Below are positions 46,201 through 56,001 of a stretch of 58,117 nucleotides of DNA, piece after piece. The notes beneath the pieces are model-generated. The model was not told where the DNA came from. It saw nothing but the letters and a program-made list of their open reading frames with translations, and made no database searches. The translations under genes and the position numbers were made by a program. Positions within the stretch are counted from its first letter, which is position 1. Each line of letters starts with the position of its first letter. Origin of the DNA: Symbiodinium natans (Eukaryota > Sar > Dinophyceae > Suessiales > Symbiodiniaceae); assembly GCA_905221605.1 (NCBI GenBank), contig CAJNDS010000669.1, positions 732,634 to 790,750 of the forward strand. The letters run 5' to 3'.

Positions 46201-47176
46201 ACCCTAAACCCTAAACCCTAAACCCCCAATCCCCAAACCCCATTAACTAAACCCTACACCCGAAACCCTAAACGCTAAACCCTACACCCCAAGCCCCGAA
46301 AAAAAACCTAAACCCAAAACCTTAAACCCCACACCCTGAACCCTAAGCCCTTAAACCCTTAAACCCTTAAACCCTCAAAACCCTTAAACCCTTAAACCCT
46401 TAAACCCTTAAATCCTTAAACCCTTAAACTCTACACCCTCAACCCTAAGCTCTGAACCCTAAACGCAAACCCCAAATCCCAAACCCTAAACCCTAAACCC
46501 TGAACCCTAACCCGGAGCCAAAACCCCTAAAACCCTAAAGCCCCAGATCCTAAACCCCTAACCCCAACCCTAAACTCTACAAGCTCTAAACCCGAAGGCC
46601 CAAAACCTAAACCCTGAACCCGAAAGCCAAAAATGACGCAGATGATCCAACAAGACAAGACGCAGATAACCCTCTGTGGAAGCCAAAAGATTGATGCCCT
46701 GCAGGAAGCCCAGACGAAAAAGACACAGATGACCCCAAAAAAAGACGCAGATAATCCTAAAACATCCTAAAACAAATGACGCAGATAAAACCGAAAACAA
46801 AGGACTCGGATCACCTCTGCTCCCTTGCAAGACCTTCCAACAAGCGCAAGCTGGAGTTTTAAGCACGAGCCTTTCCGCCCAAAATGCCCCTGACAGCACG
46901 GAGAAGCCCACTTGGCACACATGACACGGGGGCCAGGCTTTCAGAAATCCCCTGACAGCACACAGAAGCTAGCAGCCACCAAGAAGCGTAAGTTGGAACG
47001 TTACCTGACAACATGCAGAAGCCTGTGTTTTCACTTCTTTGCAAGGGGAGTTTGAGACAGCGAGAAGCATTGCGCACGCCAAGCCCCGGAACTGGACCAT
47101 ATAAGGCTCGTGAGACCTGTGGGGCATTGGATACTATAAGCTTGCTTTTCCCAGGGAAGCGGCCGAGGAACCTCAG
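43271..47176 (+). CDS. Acidic, Pro-containing protein, multi-exon
   Basis: Exons that join in phase: 43271-43318 (RLELVAETPASEGDAK, GC donor), 43855-43891 (EEEEEELEDDA), 44069-44118 (DADTEPESKESKSSASE, GC donor), 44346-44399 (GEGELLEDTEEEARLRGN), 44578-44634 (DAMALPVEVEELPKKADAP), 44706-44755 (AYVVPELPPRPAKSLCK) and 44967-44994 (LQLLKQLIE). The next in-phase exon is probably 47046-47176, after a 2 kb intron: GSLRQREALRTPSPGTGPYK then ARETCGALD, ending at a GT donor. Acidic Ser/Glu-rich segments suggest a flexible region. The PSPGTGPY piece resembles the PGPG-Y motifs of axonemal SHIPPO/ODF3-type proteins, a weak hint. The start and the remainder are not resolved. The two exons 43891/44069 and 44755/44967 share split codons that regenerate Asp and Lys, which strengthens the model. 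Confidence 0.6.
44103..44155 (+). repeat. Poly-C run in intron
   Basis: About ten consecutive C with following CT-rich sequence, immediately after the GC donor at 44119. No coding value. Confidence 0.6.
44286..44340 (+). repeat. 12-bp tandem repeat (CTGCACGTTTGG)
   Basis: Three and a half copies lie in the intron immediately before the exon at 44346. Confidence 0.9.
44486..44545 (+). repeat. 10-11-bp tandem repeat (GCAGCCGAAGG)
   Basis: Five imperfect copies lie in the intron after the exon 44346-44399. Confidence 0.85.
45360..45700 (+). repeat. Left inverted arm: ATCTGTGTCTTTT motif array
   Basis: Four to five copies of a word close to TRATCTGTGTCTTTT (45484, 45529, 45546, 45619 and 45642-45668) are spread through a T-rich stretch that includes a poly-T run at 45497-45514. 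The same word in reverse complement forms the right arm beyond the telomere-like tract. Frames reading VICVFF repeatedly are a by-product. Confidence 0.7.
45701..46620 (-). repeat. Interstitial telomere-like tract (CCCTAAA)n, 0.9 kb
   Basis: About 120 units of CCCTAAA and its variants (CCCTACA, CCCAAAA, CCTTAAA, CCCTGAA). A sub-block of pure CCCTTAAA lies at about 46345-46425, and a longer segment (AACCCTGAACCCTAACCCGGAGCCAAAA) occurs twice, near 45925 and 46499. It lies in the large intron of the acidic-protein gene, so it is internal and old, with later internal duplication. Confidence 0.95.
46621..46930 (+). repeat. Right inverted arm: AAAAGACRCAGATRAYCC motif array
   Basis: Five copies of AAAAGACRCAGATRAYCC-like words (46630, 46655, 46717, 46742, 46772), the reverse complement of the left-arm word. 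A GGATCACCTCTGCTCCCTTGC segment at 46807 mirrors GCAAGGGAAAGAGGGTGATC at 45470. The two arms therefore face each other around the telomere-like tract. Confidence 0.7.
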
Positions 47177-49714
47177 GTGTGTCTAAAAAAAGCATTGTGA
47201 CCAATCCCCGGCTGAGACTTTCATGTGCGTGTATATGCTCTACCGATGACAGTTCTGAATTGAGGAAATGTCTTTAGCCCGGAAACATCTGGAGGTATCT
47301 GGTCGGGGGCTCAAGTTTAGATTGGGAAGTATCCACCCGTTCAACTCAGGCTTTGTCAGTGTGCGGCTGCAAATGGTCGAAGCGATGCTGCTCGCAGCAA
47401 AGTGCCGAGACCTCGGCCGAACAGGCTGCGTGACAGAACATGATACAGCTAGTAGGTTTGGCCGCCCGACTGTAGATGCTGTGTTTGGGTGAGCACTTGG
47501 TTCGGCTTTGAGTGATGCTGGTCGCACTCCGTGACACGGTCTTGGCAACGTGGACGCTGATCATCGCTTCGCTTGCGTGACCGGATCGGGGCGTCAACGC
47601 GTCGGACGAGCATCGGTGAACCACTCCAGGGCTTGTGGCACCAACAGGCCTAGTCAGGAGGTTGAGAGAGCGGGACTACTTGTGCTACTTGTGCTCAGCG
47701 CTTATGCGCCTTAGTTTTTTCGGTTTGTTGAGGTCCTTCACCATGAAGACAACTCCTGCAGCGGCCTCAGCGGGCAAAGCATGGCAACGGCCTTCTGACA
47801 TTTTCTGATGGCTAGGATGTGTGCTTGGCTTTGGGCTCGGCCTTGGGTGAAACACGGTGAAAGGTAACGCGCTTCGCCAAGTTTGCGCGGACCCGGCGAC
47901 TGCACGGTCCGGTGGAGGTGAGATGGGATGAGCAAAAACATGGCACAGTTGTGTGCATCTGCTACATGTCTGTCGTACATGACTAGCAACCCGCCGAGCA
48001 CCACAAGATGCGCCCCTGTGGTCACAGGAATCGATCGTAGTAGTAGCTGCCTGAGCATTGAGGTTTGGATCGCAGGTTGTCTGTCTCAGACATCTCGTTT
48101 GTTGCTGCGGTGGCATGGTCTGCAGCCTTGTGCGAAGCTTGCCAAGGTCGATGACGAAGCCGATGGCCGGTCTGGCCCAGACGAAAAGGCCACACACTTA
48201 ACAAGACTCACATGACTCAGCCCGAAAACAAGACAGAATAGGTCTCGGTCTGGGTCTGAGGCACAAGTTGGAGCACAAAGTGGGATGCGCAAGGGACGCG
48301 AGATTTCTCAATTCGATTCCAAGAGTTCTCTTCCTTGTCAGGTGCCCATGGCTCCGCTGAGAGCTTCCGAGCAACCGGAGCCTGAGACGCGCAAGGGGGA
48401 TGAGAAGGCCCTTATGCACTTATGCAGCATGCAGTGTGCTCGGCTTCGGCTCTTTGGAAACAGTTCTGGCCCTTTAGGTTTGGGCTTGGGGTTTAGATCT
48501 TGGGGTTTGGGTTGCCTTTGCTGACGAATTTCGGGGTTCAAAGATGATCATGGGCCAAATTCTGCCAACCTCCTTCGACACGTCTCCGAAGTCTTTCCAA
48601 AGCACATGCAAACCCGAAGCCTTAAGCCCCAGTATGAATAGAAAGGCTCTGCTTCCGAAGCCCTCTTTGAAGTTGAATCTCCTAAGGCCTGATACTGCAA
48701 TGATACCCTGAAGTTCAGCAAAAGACACTTGGAGAGAAGCTTTGGAGAAGAGACTCAGAGGCTTTTTTCAGAGCCTCGTTTCTGACATCTCAGACGTGAC
48801 ACTGGACTTTATAGATTCATGTGCTGCTGCATTCTTCTTAGGCAAGTCCACTTTTTTTGTTTTTGTTTTGGGCCCTTCTCTTGTGAGCCATACGGATGCT
48901 TCTCAGCTGCGTTATGCAGTCCTGCAATGTCGTGCGTACAGCGAGTTTGACCATTGTGCGAGCGGTAGCTTTTGCAGGCAGTCAGAAGAGAGTTGGAATC
49001 GGCATACAAGGCAGGCATTTCACAAATGCTGTCTTGTGTCTTCTGCCGGTGACTCGATAGCACCTTGATGATGCAACTGTAGTGAGCCAGTGCGACCCCC
49101 ATCTGCCGTTTAGTGCAATGTAGCGTGTGCTCCCACTCTGAAAGCCTCAGAGTTCTAGCAGTCACCGGGGTTTGTTGCATTCTAGCGGAAACGCGGCAGA
49201 AGAGAAGGCGCTAGGTGAGGCCACGCATGCCATGGGAGGCACCGACAGCCGCGGTGGCTTTGCTGCGGAAGTACTTTAGCCAGGATTTGCCCTTGATGGG
49301 CCCGAAACGGTATCGTCCATTGACTCTTGACTCATGTGTCTCGGGATAGCAGCGTGACAGCTTGCCGCGTATTGGCCTGCTTCCAGTCCGCAGCATTGTT
49401 GCATGTCGCCGAACAATTTGTTCCAAACGAGAATAGGAGGGAAGGCTAGTCGACGGCTGAGAGCTTTTTTGCAGGTGGGCTAATCTTGATTTCCCAGGCA
49501 TTGTAAACGCGTGGTTGCAAAGCTGGAACTTGTAAAATGCTGGAATTGCATGTGAAGGGTTCTTTGCAAGTTGGTGGACCTGGTGGACTGCAGACGAAAG
49601 TTGCTCTGTAAAGAGAGTGCCAGTCTATACAAACAAGAGTGTGTGTGTGTGCGTGTGCATGCTCCAGTTCGAATGCAAGGTATCATGCAACGCAGCGATA
49701 GCATAGCCTGCCAG
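47177..49714 (+). other. Intron-rich stretch with two candidate exons
   Basis: Candidates: about 47371-47492 (MVEAMLLAAKCRDLGRTGCV, then TEHDTASRFGRP) and 48342-about 48407 (VPMAPLRASEQPEPETRKGD after TTGTCAG, probable GC donor). The second is the better. Both lie on the plus strand and may belong to the acidic-protein gene. Other open frames lack splice support. Confidence 0.35.
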
Positions 49715-50100
49715 GAGCGCTTCCTGGGTGCATTGAATGGCGCGCTGCTCTTCGAGGTGCATGCTCCAACCGTTGCAGCAGAAGTCCTTGCGTTGAGCAT
49801 CCTACAGTGATGCGAGAGTCTTCGAGACCTTTCCTGACTTGGGCCTCGAAGGCTGATGGCGTTCAATACCCTTTGCAAGGGCCTTGGAGGACGCTGAGAT
49901 GGTGAGCGTGCACGGCGTTACAGTAAAAGCCAGGACTAGCTGCTGTAGGGAGTTGGAAGACCTGTTCGGCTCGGGACATGCCAAGGGACACCGTGACGCC
50001 AATGCGCTCTACGCCGTCCACAAGCTCGGAGCCACTCAGCTGGGGCCCCAAACGACGCAAGAACGTAAGAGGTCACTAGGTGTCTTGTAAGAGCCAGCAG
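49715..50100 (+). CDS. Candidate exons of an unidentified protein
   Basis: Exon 49715-49806 (ERFLGALNGALLFEVHAPTV, then AAEVLALSILQ) has a CCAG acceptor and a GT donor. A second piece from about 49891 reads DAEMVSVHGVTVKA. Both look like globular protein segments. Their join does not keep phase, so at least one boundary is wrong. No family is recognised. Confidence 0.4.
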
Positions 50101-50639
50101 CAATTTGAATTGGCTCCATTCGCCTTGACACTTTTCACTTTGAGTCGTTTTGAGTTGCCCGCTCTTTCTTTTGAGAGGTCACGCCACTCCGCAAAGACCC
50201 ATCAGTACTTCCGTGCAATCTGGGTACGTCACAAGTTGTAACTCATCTGACCTTGATTTCAAATATTCCAGAAAATGACATGGCAGCCGCAATTCAAGGA
50301 GGTGGGAAGCGAATGAGACAGCACCGGCGCTTCGGTAGACTTGTTGTGCGCCCTTGTGAGAGATTGGAGCGCGGCATCGGGCATGTGTTGAAGATTGATC
50401 TCCTCTGGTTTCTCTTAATAAGTTTGTTTGGATTCTTCTTCCTTGATCTTTAGTTGTCATTCTCTGCTTCCGTTCGCATGTTGCGCATTGCATGCCTGTG
50501 AGGTCTCGGATCTCTTTTTGCAGTGGCCATGCTGTCGGACAGTTACGAAGGCGGGTTGGCGAGGGGACCAGAGAGCTTGGATGGCTTGAATGCGCTCTGC
50601 AGGGCATGCGACCCCTGCCTTGCTGAAGAGTGCCGTCCT

Positions 50640-50682
50640 CACAGGGCCACATTTAGCCACCTGGTGCGTAGACGTAGCCGTA

Positions 50683-50718
<36 letters not shown>

Positions 50719-50740
50719 GCTGTATATGCTTGTGTGTCGC
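50640..50740 (+). repeat. (CGGAGC)n repeat encoding a possible RS segment
   Basis: A hexamer run at 50676-50720 preceded by CGTAGACGTAGCCGTAGC. One frame encodes VRRRSRSRSRSRSRSRSRR with mixed Arg codons (CGT, AGA, CGG), which hints at selection for Arg-Ser pairs as in SR splicing factors. Other frames give Ala-Gly-Val or Pro-Ala repeats. No RRM exon was identified next to it, so this is only a possible exon. Confidence 0.3.
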
Positions 50741-50888
50741 ATTGCAATGAGGCCTCAAGGCAAGGAAGCTTCGATCGGCCTATTCTGTGGACTTGTCGGC
50801 CTACTTGCTGGGCAGGTGTGGCAGAGCTGTGGCAGAGCTGTGGCAGTGTTTCGTAGACACTGAGTGTGCGGCAAGCTTTTGAACAGAG

Positions 50889-51990
50889 TCTCTGAGCGAC
50901 CGTATTCACAAGTGCATGAAGGACGGAGAGCTGCAGCTTGCTGATGAGCGCCTCGAATGCTCAGAAGGTCAGTCCCCAAGAAGTCCATGTCTACTCCAGG
51001 ATGTAGTTCGATGTTACTTCTGTCTCAACAACATTCCACAACCAGTGGTGGGATCGAGCCTCATCGCATCTCGAATCCATCTTTCGGGTTGAGCTTGAAG
51101 ATCAGGGGCCGTCTCCAGCTGTGGCATTGGATCGGTTGCGCAGCCCTGGAGGATCTTGAGGTTAGCGGGAGAAGGAAGGAGAAGACAGGGCACCTGGAGG
51201 TTGTACGAGGCTGTCTTGGGCTGATGCGCTGAAGGAGCTGAAGGACCGGATCAAAGAGAACCGGATCAAAGAGAACCAGAGGTCTACCTACGAGTCCAGG
51301 GCATTTCGCCGTGGCCCAAAGGACAAGGAGAAGGAGCCCCTTCGGAGCCTTTCAGAAGAACGTCCACATCTTCGCTGAGCACAGTCTTGGCGATCAGACG
51401 TTTCTGTTGTCGCAAGAGATGGAAATCCAACCTTTTGGCGTACAGATGCGTACAGCATCCCACAACATGCGAGTCAGTCCATGACTCGCAAGTCGACCTG
51501 GAGGGTCGACGCTGTGATGGGCAACGTTGGCTTCTTTCTGGACCCCGTACAGCCCCGTAGCAGTGAGCTTCAGGTGGCTGCGACATTACGTAGTGTTCGA
51601 CAGCGTTCGGTAATCTGTTTCTGAGGTTCCTGATGCTCAGCCTTCACTGCTGAACGAGGCAGAGAAGTCATGGGGGTTCCGAGATGTTCCGAGGTGAGTT
51701 TTTCAGCGTTGGCTGCTTCTTTCTTTGCATGGTTCGCAGGATGCTCTGGGCGGCCGCTCCAAGTCTGCAGATCCGTTGCCAGTGCTGGCGGCTCAAAGGG
51801 CCCTGGATGCAAGGGTCAGCTAAGCTAGGCTACATTGCTAGGGCCAATTGCGCCCGGCCAGTGGGCCAGAAGGGAAGGCATCAAAAGGTGCTGATGTGCG
51901 CGCCGTGCAATGCCGTGCGCATGGCAAGGCCTTTGGAAGAGCTGCGGTCCTTGCCTGGACAGGCGTTTTCCATTTTGAGCTCCAGACATC
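50889..51990 (+). CDS. Candidate exons of a charged protein
   Basis: Splice-flanked pieces: 50889-50967 (SLSDRIHKCMKDGELQLADE, then RLECSE), about 51079-51153 (VELEDQGPSPAVALDRLRSP), 51235-51281 (ELKDRIKENRIKENQ), 51300-about 51377 (AFRRGPKDKEKEPLRSLSEE) and 51740-51814 (DALGGRSKSADPLPVLAAQR, then ALDAR). The join 51281/51300 regenerates an Arg codon but would need an intron of only 18 nt, so one of those boundaries is likely wrong. Helical, charged composition. These may be part of the same gene as the exons at 52.3-54.5 kb. No family is recognised. Confidence 0.45.
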
Positions 51991-52310
51991 CTTGACATTC
52001 CTTGACTTAGCTTAGCTTAAGAAATATTGCGGGGCGTAGCCTGCCTTATCTTGCTTCTCTCGCATTCGTGGCCTTGCCGCCGAAAACCTGATGCAACCGG
52101 GCTGTTACAGCGCCAATGGCTGCCAATGGCTGCCAGCTCGTGCTGATTCTAGTCTAGTCTTGTTCTGCTGCAGACCAGACCTTTGAAGCCTGGCCACCAG
52201 CCATAGAATCCCAAATGGACTTTGACATGGATCGCTTAACTTTGCACCAATAGAAAGGGTCGAGATATGTGAGTTCGAGATTCGGAACGTTTCAACACGA
52301 TCGGGCGGAG

Positions 52311-53619
52311 GCCGAGGAGAGCGGCGACGAGGTGCAGAGCCCCACCGAGCAGCCGGCGCCTGAACTGGCGCCTCAAAAGGCACCTCTGGCAGGTCGCTGG
52401 AAACGCTCGCAGGACTGCAAAATCTATTCTCGATTTCCAGAGGAAACCTCAAGTGCATGTCTTTCCAAACCATCGAGACACTTTCCGGGACAGAAATCAC
52501 GTTGTTTTTCCATGCCGCTTGAGGCAAGCTAACTGTGTTTGGCATTGATCATAACCTCGAAAGCTGGAAGCATTTCCTGAGGTTCACCAGCCCAAGCGAA
52601 TCGACAGAAAGCGAAGCATCAGAGGAGGCCTCGTGTGAGGGGTTGTATTCAGAGTGAAAGTATTGTAAATCAGACCAAGGCCTATGGAACTTTGTGCCAC
52701 GTATGAGCTCCATGAGTGCACTATGTGAGTGCTCCACGAGTGCTCCTTGCTGTTCGCTGAAGGCCGAGGCGCCGGAAGAGCCCCAGCCCCAGGAGATGGC
52801 GAAACAGGCGAAGCCCAAGGCGCACACTCGCAAGGCGAAACCAAAAGCGAAAAAAACGGAGCCTCTGAAACCCCAGGCGGAGGCACCGAAGCCCAAAGCT
52901 GAGACCCCAAAGCCCAAGCAGGAGGCGCCCAAGCCCAAAGCAGCGGCAGCAGAGGCAGCGGAGGCGCCGAAGCCCAAAGCGGAGCCGCCGAAACCTAAGG
53001 CGGAGCCGCCGAAACCCAAGGCGGAGCCGCCGAAACCGAAGGCGGAGGCGCCGAAACCCAAGGCGGAGCCTCCGGAACCCAAGGCTCAAGCGCCAGTACC
53101 CAAGGCGGACGCACCGAAACTTAAGGTGACGACGCCTGCGGTTGGGAAGGCGCCTGCACCTGCTTCGACACCAGTGCCAGCAGCTCCAGCAGAGCCAGCA
53201 GTGCCAGCAGCAGCGGTGGAAGGGGACTCCAGCTCGACAGCCGCTGGAAGCAACGAAAGGCAGCTGATTCAGTACTGGTTCATGGCATCACAGTGACATG
53301 AGTTATGTGTTATGTATGTTATGTGTTTTTCTTATGGATGGAAGGCCTTCAAAGCCAGAAGTGGCTCCAAAGGCAGTTTGATGTTGGACCTTGCTTGCAC
53401 TGGACCAGAGATGTCACGTCCATGTCACGTGTTGAGGTGTGTGCTTGCATGCTTGCATGCTTGCTCGCTCGCGTGCTTGCGTGCTTACGCGCTTGTGCGC
53501 TTGCGTGCCTGCGTGCTTGCGTCTTTGCATCTATGTTATATGTACTTATTGTTTGGGTTTATGTACCTAGTGTTTTTGCCCAATATTCAGTCAAATTGAT
53601 GGCCTATCAGAAACATTTT

Positions 53620-53704
<85 letters not shown>

Positions 53705-54475
53705 GTGTGCGTGTGTGTACATATGTATATACAGATAGACATACTCCCGAAAGTGTATGCTCACCGTGCCTAGGCGATTCCGCACCTGTGTTGCTCTTGG
53801 GTGTGTCGTATTATGTGGCTCTCTCTTGAAAGGCGGCAAAGGCAGCTCCGCCATCGAGACCACAAACAAATGTCGGCCAGAACGGCGCCGACGTCGAGAT
53901 GCGATTGCGTGTTCTCAAGCGCAAGCTCGGAGCTCAGTTAGTTGAGTTGTGCTGTGTTGATCGGTGGAAGTATGCGGAAGTGGAAAAGTCATGAAACTCA
54001 TGTGCGTCTGTGTGCAACGCCACAGGCTGCTTGGAGACAGTGCGGTGGCGGCAACAAGTGCTGCTGTCGCTGGGCAGCGACTCAAGTTCCTGCTGTACAT
54101 GGTTTAATTACAACACACAATGGAGTTTATTTTTAAGGCGTGCTTAATGCCGTACATAAGGCGAAGCTGCAAGCCAAGCTTGTGAGGCCAGCCAAGATTT
54201 GCATCAAGCGTGTGTAAAGAGAGCAAAGTGGTATAAAGGTCGCCTGGAAGGCAGCATGGTGCGCTGTGAGTTGATCGTTGATCGCCCAAAAGGCTCAAAG
54301 AGGAGGAGAAGAGCATCAAGTCAGCGACAAGCTCGCTGCAGGCCGCAGGGGAGCCAGCCTTACGACCATTGAGTTGGCAGTTGGAAGCTGACTCTGCAAG
54401 GCGCAGCTGGGCTCGGTGACTGCCGAGCTAGATGCTGCTTTGGAGAAGCGGCGGAGGTGCGAGGAGGCGCTCGGG
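52311..54475 (+). CDS. Lys-Pro-Lys-Ala repeat protein with coiled-coil end
   Basis: Exons: 52311-about 52392 (AEESGDEVQSPTEQPAPELA), 52582-52627 (FTSPSESTESEASEE, GC donor), 52763-about 53215, 53833-53936 (begins AAKAAPPSRPQTNVGQNGAD, then VEMRLRVLKRKLGA), 54293-54341 (LKEEEKSIKSATSSLQ, GC donor) and 54401-54475 (AQLGSVTAELDAALEKRRR, then CEEALG, GT donor). The 52763 exon encodes EMAKQAKPKAHTRKAKPKAK and then some 15 copies of an (A/P)PKPKAE unit, ending in an Ala/Pro/Val-rich stretch. Thus: acidic Ser/Glu-rich start, basic Pro/Lys repeat, coiled coil. The repeat is like those of histone-H1-type tails and of microtubule-binding proteins; neither can be chosen. The joins 53936/54293 and 54341/54401 keep phase. 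Start and end are unknown. Confidence 0.65.
53434..53525 (+). repeat. (GCTT/GCGT)n-type repeat
   Basis: Alternating GCTTGCAT, GCTTGCGT and GCTCGCGT words lie in an intron between the KPKA exon and exon 53833-53936. Confidence 0.8.
53619..53728 (+). repeat. (TG)n microsatellite
   Basis: About 90 nt of TG with two C interruptions, then a short CATATGTATATA tail. Intronic. Confidence 0.97.
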
Positions 54476-55609
54476 GTGAGAAGTCGAAGACATGAAACAG
54501 CTGCACTTGCAATGCGCTTGCAATCCTGGTGCAGCTCTCTTTGTCGTTGCGTCTTCTGGGATTAGAGCAGAGACTCGCGTAGATGAGCCCTAAGCCTAAA
54601 CGCCCTAAACATCCCTAAGCCTAACAATTCGAGGTCTGGTGCATGTCCGGTATGTCCGGTGTCAGCTGCCATCAGGAAGTCCACGACAGCCACCGGAAGG
54701 CATGGCCGCAAGCATGTTGCATGTCTATGTTTTCGTGCGAGGTGTGTGTGGCGCACCACGCAGACTTGAACAATATGTGGACATGAGGGATGGCGAATCT
54801 CACACGAGGACCACGTTTTGCAAGCGCGTGAAATGTGAGAGGTCTGGCACGATGACGGAGCCCGAGGCCGGCGAAGCGATTGCCTGCTCTGATTGCTTGC
54901 ATTCCTCCATGTTGTGCTCTTGTTTATGCTCTCGGCTTCCCGACAGATGGCTCACAGTGCCTGGATAGGCCAGGCCCGTTCAGCCAATCACAGAACGCGG
55001 CTGAAAGTTGATTGTAGAGCCTCTGGTTGCTCCAGTCGGTGTTGCCCTGGGAGTTAGCTCTTCAGGCTCTTCAGTAACCTGGAAGCCATGTTCGGCCGCA
55101 CCAGTGGCGCAGGGAGCTCACGACAGCTCACCCACACCACGCTCGCAGTCTGGCCACCATGATCCCACTCCACGAGTGGTTGGCCATGATTAGCCCAAGG
55201 TGATCGCCCCGGTCCCTTGCAAAGTTGAGAAGCCTCGGATCTGATCTCCGGCCTGAGTTAGCAACATTTAGCAGCCGTTAATACCAGTTGTGGCCAATGC
55301 TCCGCCATGCTCCGCCAACGTTGCGGAGCGAAGGAGCCAAGGCGGCCTCGAGCGCCCGCACGAAATCAGGTGCTGCAGATTGATTATCTCCTCAAGAATC
55401 TCAAATTCCCGACTTTTTCTGCCTTGCTTTAGAATCTTTAGACTTGGTTCTGTGATATGATGTAGCTCCTTGCAGCTCAAGCCATGCAAACCCAGGGGTG
55501 TCCCCGTGACCCCACACTGTCACTGCAAACCCGAGAGCCTGATGTACCTCAAGTTTGAAGGCGAGGAAGCCGTGCATAGCCGTGCCATGGACCGCGACCT
55601 CTTGGGAAG
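54476..55609 (+). other. No confirmed exon
   Basis: Begins with the intron opened by the GT donor at 54476. Short telomere-like words (CCCTAAGCC, CCCTAAACA) occur at 54588-54622. A piece at about 55541-55600 (YLKFEGEEAVHSRAMDRDLL) is open and protein-like and may be an exon. Confidence 0.35.
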
Positions 55610-56001
55610 GCCACCGACCAGGCTCTGGAGCTGCACGCAACCGTTGGGCATGATCTGTGACGATCCGTGGAGGCGCCGGCGTATCGACTGGCTGGCGAAG
55701 GTGGCAAAGGGGCAGACTACCTGCCAGGCCCTGGCGACTAGTGACCTTGCGACCCGGTGCCCTTTGATGCGTTTGCCTTTCATGACGTCTGCTGATGTTG
55801 AGTCTTCTGCAGTCCCATGGCAGTGCAAGCTCGGCGTGTCTGGATAGGACGGCATGTCGGCATATGTCGGCTTTCACAGCTGCTGCTGACTCCAACTTGA
55901 CTCTGTCGTTCTTGAAAGGAGAGACCTGTCATTGCCAGTTCGGAACGAGGACCCTCAAGCCATCGAGCCGCTTTGAAGCTTTCCACATGTCATCGCTGTA
56001 A
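55610..56001 (+). CDS. Candidate exons with a PGPG-type motif
   Basis: The key exon is 55673-55740, after AG and before GT, encoding APAYRLAGEGGKGADYLPGP followed by GDY. P-G-P-G-x-Y is the signature of SHIPPO/ODF3-like repeats found in axonemal microtubule proteins. A possible preceding exon is 55610-about 55645 (ATDQALELHATV). A possible final exon is about 55920-56001 (CQFGTRTLKPSSRFEAF and a stop TAA at 55999-56001), whose FGTRT piece also resembles the family. The evidence is one motif in one exon, so the family call is tentative. Confidence 0.4.
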
